64,000 nucleotides of DNA. Source: an uncultured Collinsella sp. Its GTDB lineage: Bacteria > Actinomycetota > Coriobacteriia > Coriobacteriales > Coriobacteriaceae. The position numbers were made by a program, and so were the translations under genes. Below the pieces are notes generated by a model, which saw only the letters and a program-made list of their open reading frames with translations, was not told where the DNA came from and did not search any database. The stretch spans positions 62,001 to 126,000 of the forward strand of contig CATYVH010000003.1 of assembly GCA_958413765.1 (NCBI GenBank), written 5' to 3'. Shown here in pieces: positions 15,268 through 23,269 of this stretch (position 1 is the first letter of the stretch; each line of letters starts with the position of its first letter).

Positions 15268-16455
15268 TCACTCCAAGCCAAGCAATCGTTTGTAGACATC
15301 GAGGCCTTTGAGTAGGATTTCCTCGTCAAAGAGCATGGTATCAGTGTGAAGGGCGCTCGTGGCATAGGCGGGGCAGCCATCCGAATCGATCGGATTATCT
15401 TGTCCCTCCGGCACGCCCGTACCCAGGAGGAAGAACACGCCTGGCAGATGGCGCTGATAGAAAGCGAAGTCCTCGGCAATCAGCAAAGGCTCATCCACGA
15501 GTTGCAGCTCGGACAAGACAGGCGCAATGTGGGCGAACAGCTCGGGGTCGTTATCGACCGGCGGATAGCCCTCGGCAAAATCGAGGTCATATGTGCAGCC
15601 CGTTGCGACGCAGGCATCGTCCAGCACGCGGCGCACGCCCTCGCGCGCGCGGTCGAACATGTCGTCCGTAAACACACGTAGGCTGCCGGCAACATGGGCC
15701 TCCCCCGCCACCGCATTGCAGACGGTGCCGGCCTGCAGCAGGCCGAACTTACCAATGCAGGGCTCGTCGACACCCAACTCGTCCATGAGCTCGCGCTCGG
15801 AAACCAAGAACTTGGCAGCCGCCAGCGCCGCATCGTGCGACTCCTCGACCGGAACGCCATAGGTCTTAGCGATATGGATGCTCGTGCCATGGATATGAAT
15901 GTGTGTCTCACTCGAACGCGCCAGCAATGGGCCGGAGCAGCTCGCCAACGTGTTCGCAGGCAGGTCGGGCCATACGTGGAACCCGAAGATGCGGTCCGCC
16001 CCGTAGCGCTCAAACACCCCACTCTCACAAACCGTCTTGGCGCCACCGGTCGTCTCCTCGGCAGGCTGGAACACAAAGAGCACGTTGCGCTTGATGGCAC
16101 CCGGCTGCTCGCGAATCGTACGGTCAACGTAGGTTGCCGCAGCAAGTGCCATAGCCATGTGCCCATCGTGCCCGCAGGCGTGCATCTTGCCGGGATGCGT
16201 CGAGGCAAAGGCCGCGCCCGTTGCCTCCGCGATGGGCAGGGCGTCCATGTCGGCGCGAATCGCCGTGGCATGCACGGCACCAACGCCAGCGTCGAAGAAA
16301 GCGCAGACGCAGCTGGGGCACGGATGGGTCACCTCACAAGCGAGCGGCGCCAACACGCCCTCGATATAGGCGATCGTCTGCGGAAGATCGAAATCGAGCT
16401 CCGGAATGCGATGAAGATCGCGGCGATAGCGACGGAGTTCTTGGAGCTCGGTCAT
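15268..16455 (-). CDS. M20D family amidohydrolase (candidate N-acetyldiaminopimelate deacetylase)
   Basis: 395 aa metal-dependent aminoacylase. Motifs: RADMDALPI (metal Asp), GKMHACGHDGHMA (metal His and Cys), FQPAEET (catalytic and metal Glu), a dimerisation domain (about 190-300) and the final metal His in ALHTD. This is the M20D group containing hippurate hydrolases, IAA-amino acid hydrolases and N-acetyl-LL-DAP deacetylase (dapL). It is divergent from the lysA-dapA-dapB-dapH operon, and DapH produces N-acetylated intermediates that must be deacetylated, so a role in the acetyl branch of lysine/DAP synthesis is attractive but inferred. ATG at 16455 is preceded by AAGGGA; earlier in-frame codons lack a site. 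Confidence 0.82.
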   Translation of the reverse strand: MTELQELRRYRRDLHRIPELDFDLPQTIAYIEGVLAPLACEVTHPCPSCVCAFFDAGVGAVHATAIRADMDALPIAEATGAAFASTHPGKMHACGHDGHMAMALAAATYVDRTIREQPGAIKRNVLFVFQPAEETTGGAKTVCESGVFERYGADRIFGFHVWPDLPANTLASCSGPLLARSSETHIHIHGTSIHIAKTYGVPVEESHDAALAAAKFLVSERELMDELGVDEPCIGKFGLLQAGTVCNAVAGEAHVAGSLRVFTDDMFDRAREGVRRVLDDACVATGCTYDLDFAEGYPPVDNDPELFAHIAPVLSELQLVDEPLLIAEDFAFYQRHLPGVFFLLGTGVPEGQDNPIDSDGCPAYATSALHTDTMLFDEEILLKGLDVYKRLLGLE

Positions 16456-16601
16456 AGAGAATCCCTTCGTGAGGCACACCTGTTGCAACTTATTGTGATA
16501 CAGGATTGTGGCACACATGTTTCCAGCATATCCCTGCATTTTTTAAACGTTATATACGAATACTCTTGTTTGGTAAAGTGCAACGTGGTAGGGTCGTTAC
16601 C

Positions 16602-16833
16602 ACTTGATAGAGGCGCGGGCACGAAGAGCCGCGGGCGAGCCGGCAGGCTTTGACCCCGCGGGGAGGCGAAACCCGCCGAACTGGGTTTTTCGGGCACGAA
16701 CAGCCTGGTGGGCCTGCGGGAAACACCCGCAGGACTGTCTGCAGCAATGCGGGAGCGCTATCCGGACATTGGGTCCACGCTATGCGGATTCGATGCGCAG
16801 ATGGCGCCGTCTGGATAGCGAGGTTTACGGGAC
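16602..16833 (+). promoter_or_regulatory. Lysine riboswitch (L-box) with expression platform
   Basis: The aptamer spans about 16602-16766. P1 is closed by GATAG (16606-16610) and CTATC (16758-16762). Conserved L-box blocks follow in order: AGAGGCGCGG, then GCCGAACTGGG, GGACTGTC and GGGAGCGCTATCC. The platform shows a likely switch: CTGGATAGCG at 16811-16820, just before the ribosome binding region of lysA, is complementary to CGCTATCCGG at 16756-16765 (3' strand of P1) over 10 positions with one G-U. There is no terminator T-run before the start at 16834, so control is probably translational. A small hairpin (GTGGTA/TACCAC, 16586-16603) precedes the aptamer. Confidence 0.85.
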
Positions 16834-19143
16834 ATGGCATTGACCCCCAACGAAGCATATGCGGCTAAGCAGCCGTTTGTGGACAAGGAGACGCTCGAGC
16901 ATATCGTCGAGCAGTTCCCCACGCCATTTCATCTATACGACGAGGCGGGCATCCGCCGCAACATGCAAGAAGTGCGCGACGCCTTTGCATGGAACCCGGG
17001 CTTTAAGGAATACTTTGCCGTCAAGGCCAACCCCAACCCGGCGCTCATCTCCATTCTCAACGAATACGGCTGCGGCTGCGATTGCTCGAGCTATACCGAG
17101 CTCATGATCGCCCGCTCGCTGGGCATCACGGGACACGACATCATGTTCTCGTCCAACGACACGCCGGCGGCGGACTTTGAGCTCGCCGACAAGCTGGGTG
17201 CCATCGTCAACTTTGACGACATCAGCCACATCGAGTTCTTTGAGCACGTTGCGGGGCCCATCCCCAAGACGGTCAGCTGCCGCTTTAATCCGGGTGGCCT
17301 GTTCCAGCTCTCCAACGGCATCATGGACAACCCGGGCGACTCCAAGTACGGCATGACCACCGAGCAGCTCTTCGAGGCCTTTCGCACGCTCAAGGCCAAG
17401 GGTGCCGAGGACTTTGGTATCCACGCATTCCTTGCCAGCAACACCGTCACCAACGACTACTACCCCAAGCTTGCGCGCATCCTCTTTGAGCTTGCCGTGC
17501 GCCTGGAGCGCGAGACCGGCGCACACGTCGCCTTCATCAATCTGTCCGGCGGCGTCGGCATCCCCTATCTGCCCGAGCAGCAGGCCAACGACATTCACGC
17601 CATCGGCGAGGGGGTGCACGCGGCATACGACGAGATCCTGGTTCCTGCCGGCATGGGCGATGTGGCCATCTGCACCGAGATGGGCCGCTTTATGATGGGC
17701 CCCTACGGCTGCCTGGTCACCAAGGCCATCCACGAGAAGCAGATCTACAAGGACTATATCGGTGTCGACGCAAGCGCCGTCGATCTGATCCGCCCTGCCA
17801 TGTATGGCGCTTACCACCACATCACGGTGATGGGTCAGCCGGGTGGCGCCGACAAGACCGCAGCACCCGTTACGGACACCTACGACATCACGGGCAACCT
17901 ATGCGAGAACAATGACAAGTTCGCCATTGATCGCGAGTTGCCGCATATCGACATGGGCGACCTGCTCGTGATCCACGATACCGGCGCGCATGGCTACTCC
18001 ATGGGCTACAACTACAACGGCCGTCTGCGCTCCGCCGAGGTGCTGCTGCGCCCCGATGGCTCGGCCGACCTCATCCGCCGTGCTGAGCGCCCGGGCGATT
18101 ACTTTGCCACGCTCGACGTGCTGCCGAGCGGCCGAGAGCTGCTGGCCAAGTCGCGCGCCGAAAGTGCCCGCCGTCGCGCCCAGGACGAGCGTCTGGCCGT
18201 CGCCGCTCAGTGGAACAAACGCATCCAGATCGCGGAAGCGAAGGAGAAGAACATGGATATCCGCAACCTCGAGGGTTCGATCGTCGCCCTCGTCACGCCG
18301 TTTAAAAAGGACGGAAGCGTCGACTTTGACGCGCTCGAGCGCCTTATCGATTTCCACCTGCAAAACGGTACCGACGCCATCCTCACCCTGGGCACCACCG
18401 GCGAGAGCGCCACGATGACTGACGATGAGGACAACTCCGTTGTCGCCGCGGTGGTCAAGCAGGTTGCAGGCCGTGTCCCCGTCATCGCCGGCTCGGGCTC
18501 CAACTCCACGCAGACCATGCTCACCAAGTCGCTCACCTATCAGGGCCTGGGCGCCGACGGCCTGCTGCTCATTACCCCCTACTACAACAAGTCCAACGAA
18601 GAGGGCATCTACCAGCACTTTAAGACCGTTGCCGATGCCGTAGATATCCCCTGCATCCTGTACAACATCCCCGGCCGCTGCGGCTGCGGCATCAGCGAGC
18701 GCAATGTGGAGCGCTTGGCCGCGCACCCCAACATCATGGGTATTAAGGAAGCCTCGGGCAACGTCGCCTACGCGGCCAAGATCGCCCACCTGCTGTCCGA
18801 CGACTTCCGCATGTACTCGGGCGAGGACGCCCTCACCGTGCCGCTCATGAGCCTGGGTGCCTCGGGCACCATCAGCGTGTGGGCCGATGTTCAGCCGCAG
18901 CTCGTGCACGACATGTGCCGTGCCTATCTGGACGGCGACGTGGCGCGTGCCCGCGATATCCAAATTGCCGGCCAGCCGCTCATCAATGCCCTCTTTAGCG
19001 AGGTCAACCCCATCCCCGTTAAGGAAGCGCTCGCACAGATGGGTATGATCGAGGCAAACTACCGTATGCCGCTGTGCCCCATGGCCAACGACACACGCGC
19101 TGCACTCACCGATGCTCTGAAGGGAGCTGGTCTGCTTGATTAA
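16834..19143 (+). CDS. lysA-dapA: Continuous LysA-DapA frame: diaminopimelate decarboxylase fused to dihydrodipicolinate synthase
   Basis: 769 codons without a stop. Residues 1 to about 435 are a PLP-dependent LysA: YFAVKANPNP (Schiff-base Lys), the HAFLASNTVTNDYY and NLSGGVGIPY segments, and CTEMGRFMMGPYG near the substrate site. An Ala/Arg-rich linker (about 436-473) leads straight into a full-length DapA (474-769): LVTPFKKDG, GTTGESAT, YYNKSN (Tyr), YNIPGR and IKEASGN (Schiff-base Lys). The two enzymes catalyse the last and the first committed steps of lysine synthesis. An internal ATG at 18253 with AAGGAG could also give free DapA. A sequencing error removing a stop cannot be excluded from one sequence, but both halves keep one frame. 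Confidence 0.85.
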   Translation: MALTPNEAYAAKQPFVDKETLEHIVEQFPTPFHLYDEAGIRRNMQEVRDAFAWNPGFKEYFAVKANPNPALISILNEYGCGCDCSSYTELMIARSLGITGHDIMFSSNDTPAADFELADKLGAIVNFDDISHIEFFEHVAGPIPKTVSCRFNPGGLFQLSNGIMDNPGDSKYGMTTEQLFEAFRTLKAKGAEDFGIHAFLASNTVTNDYYPKLARILFELAVRLERETGAHVAFINLSGGVGIPYLPEQQANDIHAIGEGVHAAYDEILVPAGMGDVAICTEMGRFMMGPYGCLVTKAIHEKQIYKDYIGVDASAVDLIRPAMYGAYHHITVMGQPGGADKTAAPVTDTYDITGNLCENNDKFAIDRELPHIDMGDLLVIHDTGAHGYSMGYNYNGRLRSAEVLLRPDGSADLIRRAERPGDYFATLDVLPSGRELLAKSRAESARRRAQDERLAVAAQWNKRIQIAEAKEKNMDIRNLEGSIVALVTPFKKDGSVDFDALERLIDFHLQNGTDAILTLGTTGESATMTDDEDNSVVAAVVKQVAGRVPVIAGSGSNSTQTMLTKSLTYQGLGADGLLLITPYYNKSNEEGIYQHFKTVADAVDIPCILYNIPGRCGCGISERNVERLAAHPNIMGIKEASGNVAYAAKIAHLLSDDFRMYSGEDALTVPLMSLGASGTISVWADVQPQLVHDMCRAYLDGDVARARDIQIAGQPLINALFSEVNPIPVKEALAQMGMIEANYRMPLCPMANDTRAALTDALKGAGLLD
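18241..18255 (+). promoter_or_regulatory. dapA: Internal ribosome binding site and start for free DapA
   Basis: AAGGAG at 18241-18246 lies 6 nt before ATG 18253 (MDIRNLEG), exactly where DapA homology begins. Its presence inside an open fused frame suggests that the cell makes a separate 296-aa DapA, with the fused product arising by translation of the linker, or alternatively that the fusion is recent. Confidence 0.6.
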
Positions 19144-19876
19144 GACTGTCATTATGGGAACGGGCCGTATGGGCTCGCTCATCCGCACTACCGCCGAGGG
19201 CATTGTCGACGCCGCCGGCCGGCCCGTTTTCGACATCGTCGCCCAGATCGGTTTTGACCTGACCGAGCTCGAGAGCGCCCCGGCAGCCGACGTGATCATC
19301 GACTTCTCGAACGTCGTGACCTTCGATGCCGTCGTTGCCTATGTCGAGCGTACGGACGCGGCGTTGGTCTCGGGCACCACGGGCTATACGCCCGAGCAGA
19401 TGGATCGCCTGCGCGAGCTAGGTCAGGACGCCCGCGTCATGCACTCCGGCAACTACTCCATCGGCATCGCAGCCCTGCGTCATCTGGTGGCCCAGGCCAC
19501 GCGCGAGCTGCCCGGCTTTGACTGCGAGATCGTCGAGACGCACCACAACCAAAAGGTCGACGCCCCCAGCGGTACCGCCAAGCTGCTGCTCGATGCCGTC
19601 GTCGAAGCCGAGCCCGAGGCAGGTTACCACCCCGTCTATGGCCGCGAGGGCATGTGCGGCGCGCGTGACCCCAAGGAGATCGGCATGCACTCGCTGCGCG
19701 GCGGCACGGTCGCCGGCGTACACGAAGTGAGTTTCTTTGGCCAGGACGAAGAAGTCACGCTCGCGCATCGCGCCACGAGCCGTCAGATCTTTGTCAACGG
19801 CGCTCTGGCCGCCGCTCAAAAGCTCGTCACCTGCGAGCCCGGCTTCTACACGTTTGACCAGGTCATGTTTGCCTAA
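19136..19876 (+). CDS. dapB: 4-hydroxy-tetrahydrodipicolinate reductase
   Basis: 246 aa, NAD(P)H-dependent second step of the DAP/lysine pathway after DapA. N-terminal nucleotide-binding loop MGTGRMGS, the LVSGTTGYTPEQ and GNYSIGI segments, and the catalytic signature ETHHNQKVDAPSGTA with its His and Lys. Start is a TTG at 19136, inside the end of the previous gene (8-bp overlap), supported by AAGGGAG at 8 nt; no ATG would leave the N-terminal strand intact. Overlap implies translational coupling to DapA. Confidence 0.95.
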   Translation: MIKTVIMGTGRMGSLIRTTAEGIVDAAGRPVFDIVAQIGFDLTELESAPAADVIIDFSNVVTFDAVVAYVERTDAALVSGTTGYTPEQMDRLRELGQDARVMHSGNYSIGIAALRHLVAQATRELPGFDCEIVETHHNQKVDAPSGTAKLLLDAVVEAEPEAGYHPVYGREGMCGARDPKEIGMHSLRGGTVAGVHEVSFFGQDEEVTLAHRATSRQIFVNGALAAAQKLVTCEPGFYTFDQVMFA

Positions 19877-19915
19877 CCCGGCATCAACCAAATCCACCCA
19901 AAGGAGAGACAGCAA

Positions 19916-20635
19916 ATGAGCAACGCAGCCGAGATGGATGCACAGGAGATTATCAACTACATCGCCACCGCGCCCAAGAAGACGCCCGTCAAACTGTACG
20001 TACGCGAGAAGCCCGATACGGAGGTCCAGTGGGGCGACGCGCGCGTCTACGGCGATTGCCACGGCAAGACCGTCTTTGGCGATTGGGATGAGCTCAAGGC
20101 AATCCTCGACGCTAACGTCGATTCTATCGAGTACTTTGACGTGGAGAACGATTGCCGCAACTCCGCCGTACCCATGCTCGACCTTAAGGGCATCAACGCC
20201 CGTATCGAGCCGGGGGCGATCATCCGCGACCGCGTCGAGATCGGCGACCGCGCCGTCATCATGATGGGCGCCATCATCAACATCGGCTCCGTCATTGGCG
20301 AAGGCTCCATGATCGACATGGGCGCCGTGCTGGGCGGCCGTGCCACCGTGGGCAAGAACTGCCACATCGGCGCCGGTACCGTGCTGGCAGGCGTTGTGGA
20401 GCCCGCTAGCGCTACGCCCGTTGTCATCGAAGACGATGTCATGATCGGCGCCAACGCCGTGGTCTTGGAAGGCGTACGCGTGGGCAAGGGCGCTGTCGTC
20501 GCCGCTGGTGCCGTATGCGTCGAGGATGTTCCCGCCGGCGCCGTCGTGGCCGGTGTTCCCGCCCGCGTCATCAAGATGCGCGACGCCCAGACCGACAGCA
20601 AGACCGGCCTGGAAGTGGGCTTACGTCAACTGTAG
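19916..20635 (+). CDS. dapH: Tetrahydrodipicolinate N-acetyltransferase
   Basis: 239 aa. An N-terminal alpha/beta region (1-90) precedes a left-handed beta-helix of hexapeptide repeats (about 95-215; for example IEPGAIIRDRVEIGDRAVIM and IGAGTVLAG) typical of acyltransferases. Its length and N-terminal domain match DapH (DapD_N plus Hexapep), the acetyl-transferring type, rather than the longer succinyl DapD. It directs the pathway into the N-acetyl branch, which then needs an aminotransferase and a deacetylase; candidates lie at 24422-25585 and 15268-16455. Last gene of the riboswitch-controlled operon, 39 bp after dapB, with AAAGGAG before the ATG. Confidence 0.93.
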   Translation: MSNAAEMDAQEIINYIATAPKKTPVKLYVREKPDTEVQWGDARVYGDCHGKTVFGDWDELKAILDANVDSIEYFDVENDCRNSAVPMLDLKGINARIEPGAIIRDRVEIGDRAVIMMGAIINIGSVIGEGSMIDMGAVLGGRATVGKNCHIGAGTVLAGVVEPASATPVVIEDDVMIGANAVVLEGVRVGKGAVVAAGAVCVEDVPAGAVVAGVPARVIKMRDAQTDSKTGLEVGLRQL

Positions 20636-20636
20636 G

Positions 20637-20664
20637 GTTACGCGGTTTTATCAAACCGCGTAAC
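20637..20664. repeat. 12-bp perfect palindrome GTTACGCGGTTT type
   Basis: GTTACGCGGTTT (20637-20648) and AAACCGCGTAAC (20653-20664) around TATC, immediately after the dapH stop. Half of the same word (AAAACCGCGTAACTA) occurs at about 556-570 next to the rnd stop, so this may be a dispersed gene-end element rather than a plain terminator; it lacks a T-run. Confidence 0.65.
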
Positions 20665-20677
20665 TAGCCGACGCTGC

Positions 20678-20775
20678 AAACGCCCCAGAGCGGCAATCTG
20701 ACGTTCAGTCGTCGGGCATGACCAAAAGGTCAATGCCCTCCTCTTTCACGTCACCTTGCTCGCTCTGGGGCGTTT
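20678..20775 (+). terminator. Three-tier long hairpin ending the lysine operon
   Basis: The outer arms AAACGCCCCAGAGCG (20678-20692) and CGCTCTGGGGCGTTT (20761-20775) match perfectly over 15 bp and end in TTTT. Inside, TGACGT (20699-20704) pairs with ACGTCA (20748-20753), and GGGCATGACC (20714-20723) pairs with GGTCAATGCCC (20728-20738) with one bulge around AAAA. As RNA the three stems stack into one 98-nt structure. It ends transcription but is much larger than a normal terminator, so it may also be a stable 3' RNA. Confidence 0.65.
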
Positions 20776-20818
20776 TCGCTGACGTATGCTCAGTCTGCAA
20801 CTCAATTCAGCTCCAAGC

Positions 20819-20858
20819 AAAAAGGCCAAAGTCCCGAAGGGCTTCGACCTTTATTTTT
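20819..20858 (-). terminator. Terminator of the nucleoid-associated protein gene
   Basis: AAGGCCAAAGTCCC and GGGCTTCGACCTT form an imperfect stem; on the minus strand it is followed by TTTTT, and on the plus side by a T-rich stretch, so it may work both ways. Confidence 0.65.
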
Positions 20859-20878
20859 CTGCAGCGTCCAAGCGCAGT

Positions 20879-21883
20879 TTATCTATTCTCGATGCTGCCG
20901 ATGTTTTTGAGCTCGATGGAGATGAGGCCGTTGGGTTCGTTGACGAACTCGATGTACTCGGAGTTCGAGCCCATCTCGGCCGGAAAGCTGATCTCGATGC
21001 CCGTGTCGGTACGAATCTTGTGGTTGCGCACGGCCGCACGCTCGACCTGCTTGCGCTCCACGGGCACACGCTCGGGCACCTTCTCTTCGGTCAGCGCCGC
21101 ACGTACGCTCTCCTTGATGACCGGTTCGTCCTCAAAGACCTCATCGACGATATCCCAAGGCGGAAGCTCCTCGTCATCCTCGACCTTCTCGGCAACGGCA
21201 GCCTTAACCTTAGCGAGCGCTACGGCCGTATTGGCACCGTGCTCCTCGGCGACTTCCTCGACCACACGCGTCACGATGTCGATGACCTCCTTGCCCGATA
21301 CGCCCGTGTCGCACTGCAGCAGGCCATCGGGGATAAGCATACGGTCCTCGCCGGCAATCTTGCGCTTCTTGTCCACGTAGCCGATCTCCATGGTACTCGC
21401 GCGCACGATGGCATAGCTCGGCACCTTTTGCGAGGGGTTCGGCAGAATGGCGTAGTGGCGCGCGATGTCGTTGCGCACCTCTCCCTCCTCGCGGCCCACT
21501 TCGTGCATAAAAGCCTGCTTGGAGCCCAGCAGCATCACGGCAAACCAGCGGGCATCCTCATCGTCGTCAAAATCGGCCACGAGCACGTCGGTGGACTCGG
21601 CTTTCTCGGCTTTGGTGAGCTCGGAGGAGATAAACTCCGCAATCTGCTGCGACAGGTCCACGAACTCGCGCTCGCCAAAGAAGTAATCCTTGAGCTCGCC
21701 GCCAAACGCAGAGTTCTCGGCAAACGTGGCGCGTTTATTGTCGGCCGAGGTACGTGCGCGGCGCAGATGCGTGGTCACGAAGTTGCGCACGGTGCGGCTC
21801 TCGATATCGAGCTCGCGCTGGCTCATAACGTTGACGGCAGAGTCAAAGTCCAGGATATGCAGAATCGCGTGATTGATTTTCAT
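20879..21883 (-). CDS. 37-kDa nucleoid-associated protein (NdpA/YejK family)
   Basis: 334 aa, cytosolic. N-terminus MKINHAILHILDFDSAV matches the typical start of NA37 proteins (Pfam PF04245), and the central region includes FFGEREFVDLSQQIAEFI and the IARHYAILPNPSQKVPSYAIV line. E. coli YejK is a nucleoid protein of unclear role; phage and plasmid versions exist. The last third has an acidic stretch (EKVEDDEELPPWDIVDEVFEDE). I start at ATG 21883 because homology begins there and GGA lies at a reasonable distance; an ATG three codons upstream is possible. It is convergent with the lysine operon. Confidence 0.85.
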   Translation of the reverse strand: MKINHAILHILDFDSAVNVMSQRELDIESRTVRNFVTTHLRRARTSADNKRATFAENSAFGGELKDYFFGEREFVDLSQQIAEFISSELTKAEKAESTDVLVADFDDDEDARWFAVMLLGSKQAFMHEVGREEGEVRNDIARHYAILPNPSQKVPSYAIVRASTMEIGYVDKKRKIAGEDRMLIPDGLLQCDTGVSGKEVIDIVTRVVEEVAEEHGANTAVALAKVKAAVAEKVEDDEELPPWDIVDEVFEDEPVIKESVRAALTEEKVPERVPVERKQVERAAVRNHKIRTDTGIEISFPAEMGSNSEYIEFVNEPNGLISIELKNIGSIENR

Positions 21884-21960
21884 ATACGGCATTCCGTTCT
21901 AGATCGATTTCGGCACGAACCAGTATAGCGGTCGAGCCCTCCCCGAGCGCATCGAAGATT

Positions 21961-21989
21961 GGTACATCGGGGACAGGTTGCTTTGCACC
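21961..21989. repeat. Dispersed GGGACAGG element, copy 2 (left of the lipase-like gene)
   Basis: 29 bp beginning GGTACATCGGGGACAGG and ending TTTGCACC. It matches the copy at 23174-23202 in 25 of 29 positions. The ends GGTRCA/TGCACC are inverted. It ends 5 bp from the stop of the lipase-like gene. Confidence 0.8.
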
Positions 21990-21994
21990 AATGG

Positions 21995-23155
21995 CTAGCG
22001 CAGGAGCTCGGACTGCCAAGCCTCGAGCTGTTCTGCCAAACTCTTGCCGGCAGCGGGCATGTCGATCTGGGGTCGTTTGGGCAGCAGTGCGCATTTAAGG
22101 ATTGCCACGATGGTCTGCGAGACAAAGCGTCGCGTATCCTTGTCAAAGCCTTGTGCAGCCTGGAGCATCACGGGCAGGCTCTCGCGCAGATTCCCAGCGA
22201 TATCCGCAAACCGCTCAGCACCCGTAGCCTCAAACACGGAGAACAATGCATCTACAAAACGCTCGCGCTCGGCAGGCCCCACTGCAAGCAGCATCTCGCG
22301 AATGGAGCCATCAACGTATCGAGCACCGGCGGACAGGCGCTCACAGTACACGAAGTCGCGACCATCAACCACCCAGCTAAAGGGATTGTGCTGCAGCAGG
22401 CTGAACTCAGTGCTCTCAACGATGGCATAGTCCTCCTGTGTCTCGAACATCATGCCAAAGATCGACGACCGAGGTAGCGTCTTATCGATGCGGCCGGAAA
22501 GATCGGCAAAGGCGTTGCCGTTCAGAAACTCCTCGACGAAGCCAGGACCATCATGGGAATACACCCGTTCGATTCGCTCACGGGCGACATCGGAGCACAT
22601 CGCCGCACCGTACACCGCAAGGTTTCCACCCTTGGAATGACCTCCGCACAAAAGCGGCCCGTCAATCGCATCCGCCGCCTCGTCCACATAGCGCGCCGCG
22701 GATTCCTGGGCCGGCACAGGACACCGGAACGCCATGTTAAAGTCCTCTTTCCAGCCCACAATCGTACTGTCGGTCCCCCGGAAGGAAAGATAGCTAAACC
22801 CCGCCGGAAACCGGAACGCCATGGCTGCAAACTGCTCTGTCGCCACCACATCGCTCACGGCACGATAGCCGCAAACGTGCACGCCACGGTAGCGAGGGCT
22901 TGCTGCCACGGCCTCCAACAAGGCCCTGCTCCCCTCTGGATCCCACAGGTCGCCAATCATGTCCCGATAGCACTCGGCACGAAGCAGCTCGCGTACGTCT
23001 AGGCCCTGCCAGTTCGTCAGCTCCGCCATATCACCCGGCAAACGCAAATAGGACAACCACGCAAAGACCAGGCTATCCACAGCGCAGAACGGCCGTTCCT
23101 CAAACGGGTCAAACGCCGTCTGGGCATAGGTCAAAAAATTAGGCGAATCCGACAT
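21995..23155 (-). CDS. Alpha/beta-hydrolase of the Mbeg1-like lipase family (DUF2974)
   Basis: 386 aa. The nucleophile elbow GGHSKGGNLAVY (about residue 170) and the earlier YLSFRGTDSTIVGWKEDF segment (oxyanion strand) are characteristic of DUF2974/Mbeg1-like proteins, predicted lipases or esterases with a GxSxG motif. Later elements YSHDGPGF (acid Asp) and the C-terminal helical region (about 290-386) agree. No signal peptide is seen, so it probably acts inside the cell; the substrate is unknown. It stands alone, convergent with nothing, and is bracketed on both sides by near-identical 29-bp elements only a few bases from its ends. Confidence 0.85.
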   Translation of the reverse strand: MSDSPNFLTYAQTAFDPFEERPFCAVDSLVFAWLSYLRLPGDMAELTNWQGLDVRELLRAECYRDMIGDLWDPEGSRALLEAVAASPRYRGVHVCGYRAVSDVVATEQFAAMAFRFPAGFSYLSFRGTDSTIVGWKEDFNMAFRCPVPAQESAARYVDEAADAIDGPLLCGGHSKGGNLAVYGAAMCSDVARERIERVYSHDGPGFVEEFLNGNAFADLSGRIDKTLPRSSIFGMMFETQEDYAIVESTEFSLLQHNPFSWVVDGRDFVYCERLSAGARYVDGSIREMLLAVGPAERERFVDALFSVFEATGAERFADIAGNLRESLPVMLQAAQGFDKDTRRFVSQTIVAILKCALLPKRPQIDMPAAGKSLAEQLEAWQSELLR

Positions 23156-23173
23156 GGCCCTCCCATCAACTAT

Positions 23174-23202
23174 GGTGCATCGAGGACAGGTTATTTTGCA
23201 CC
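23174..23202. repeat. Dispersed GGGACAGG element, copy 3 (right of the lipase-like gene)
   Basis: 29 bp beginning GGTGCATCGAGGACAGG and ending TTTTGCACC; same orientation as copy 2, 18 bp upstream of the lipase-like start. The terminal words GGTGCA and TGCACC are perfect inverted repeats. Confidence 0.8.
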
Positions 23203-23205
23203 AAA

Positions 23206-23239
23206 AAGGCGCCCGGACCGTGTGGACTCGGACGCCTTC
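23206..23239 (-). terminator. Terminator of ldh
   Basis: On the minus strand AAGGCGTCCGAGTCC pairs with GGTCCGGGCGCCTT and is followed by TTTTT (plus 23203-23207), 31 bp beyond the ldh stop. Confidence 0.7.
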
Positions 23240-23269
23240 ATTGTAGCTTTTCGCTCTCGCGAGCTTGAT

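Noticed and set aside
17899..19299. 466-codon open frame on the minus strand inside lysA-dapA
   Set aside because: Shadow of the lysine genes with no domain signature.
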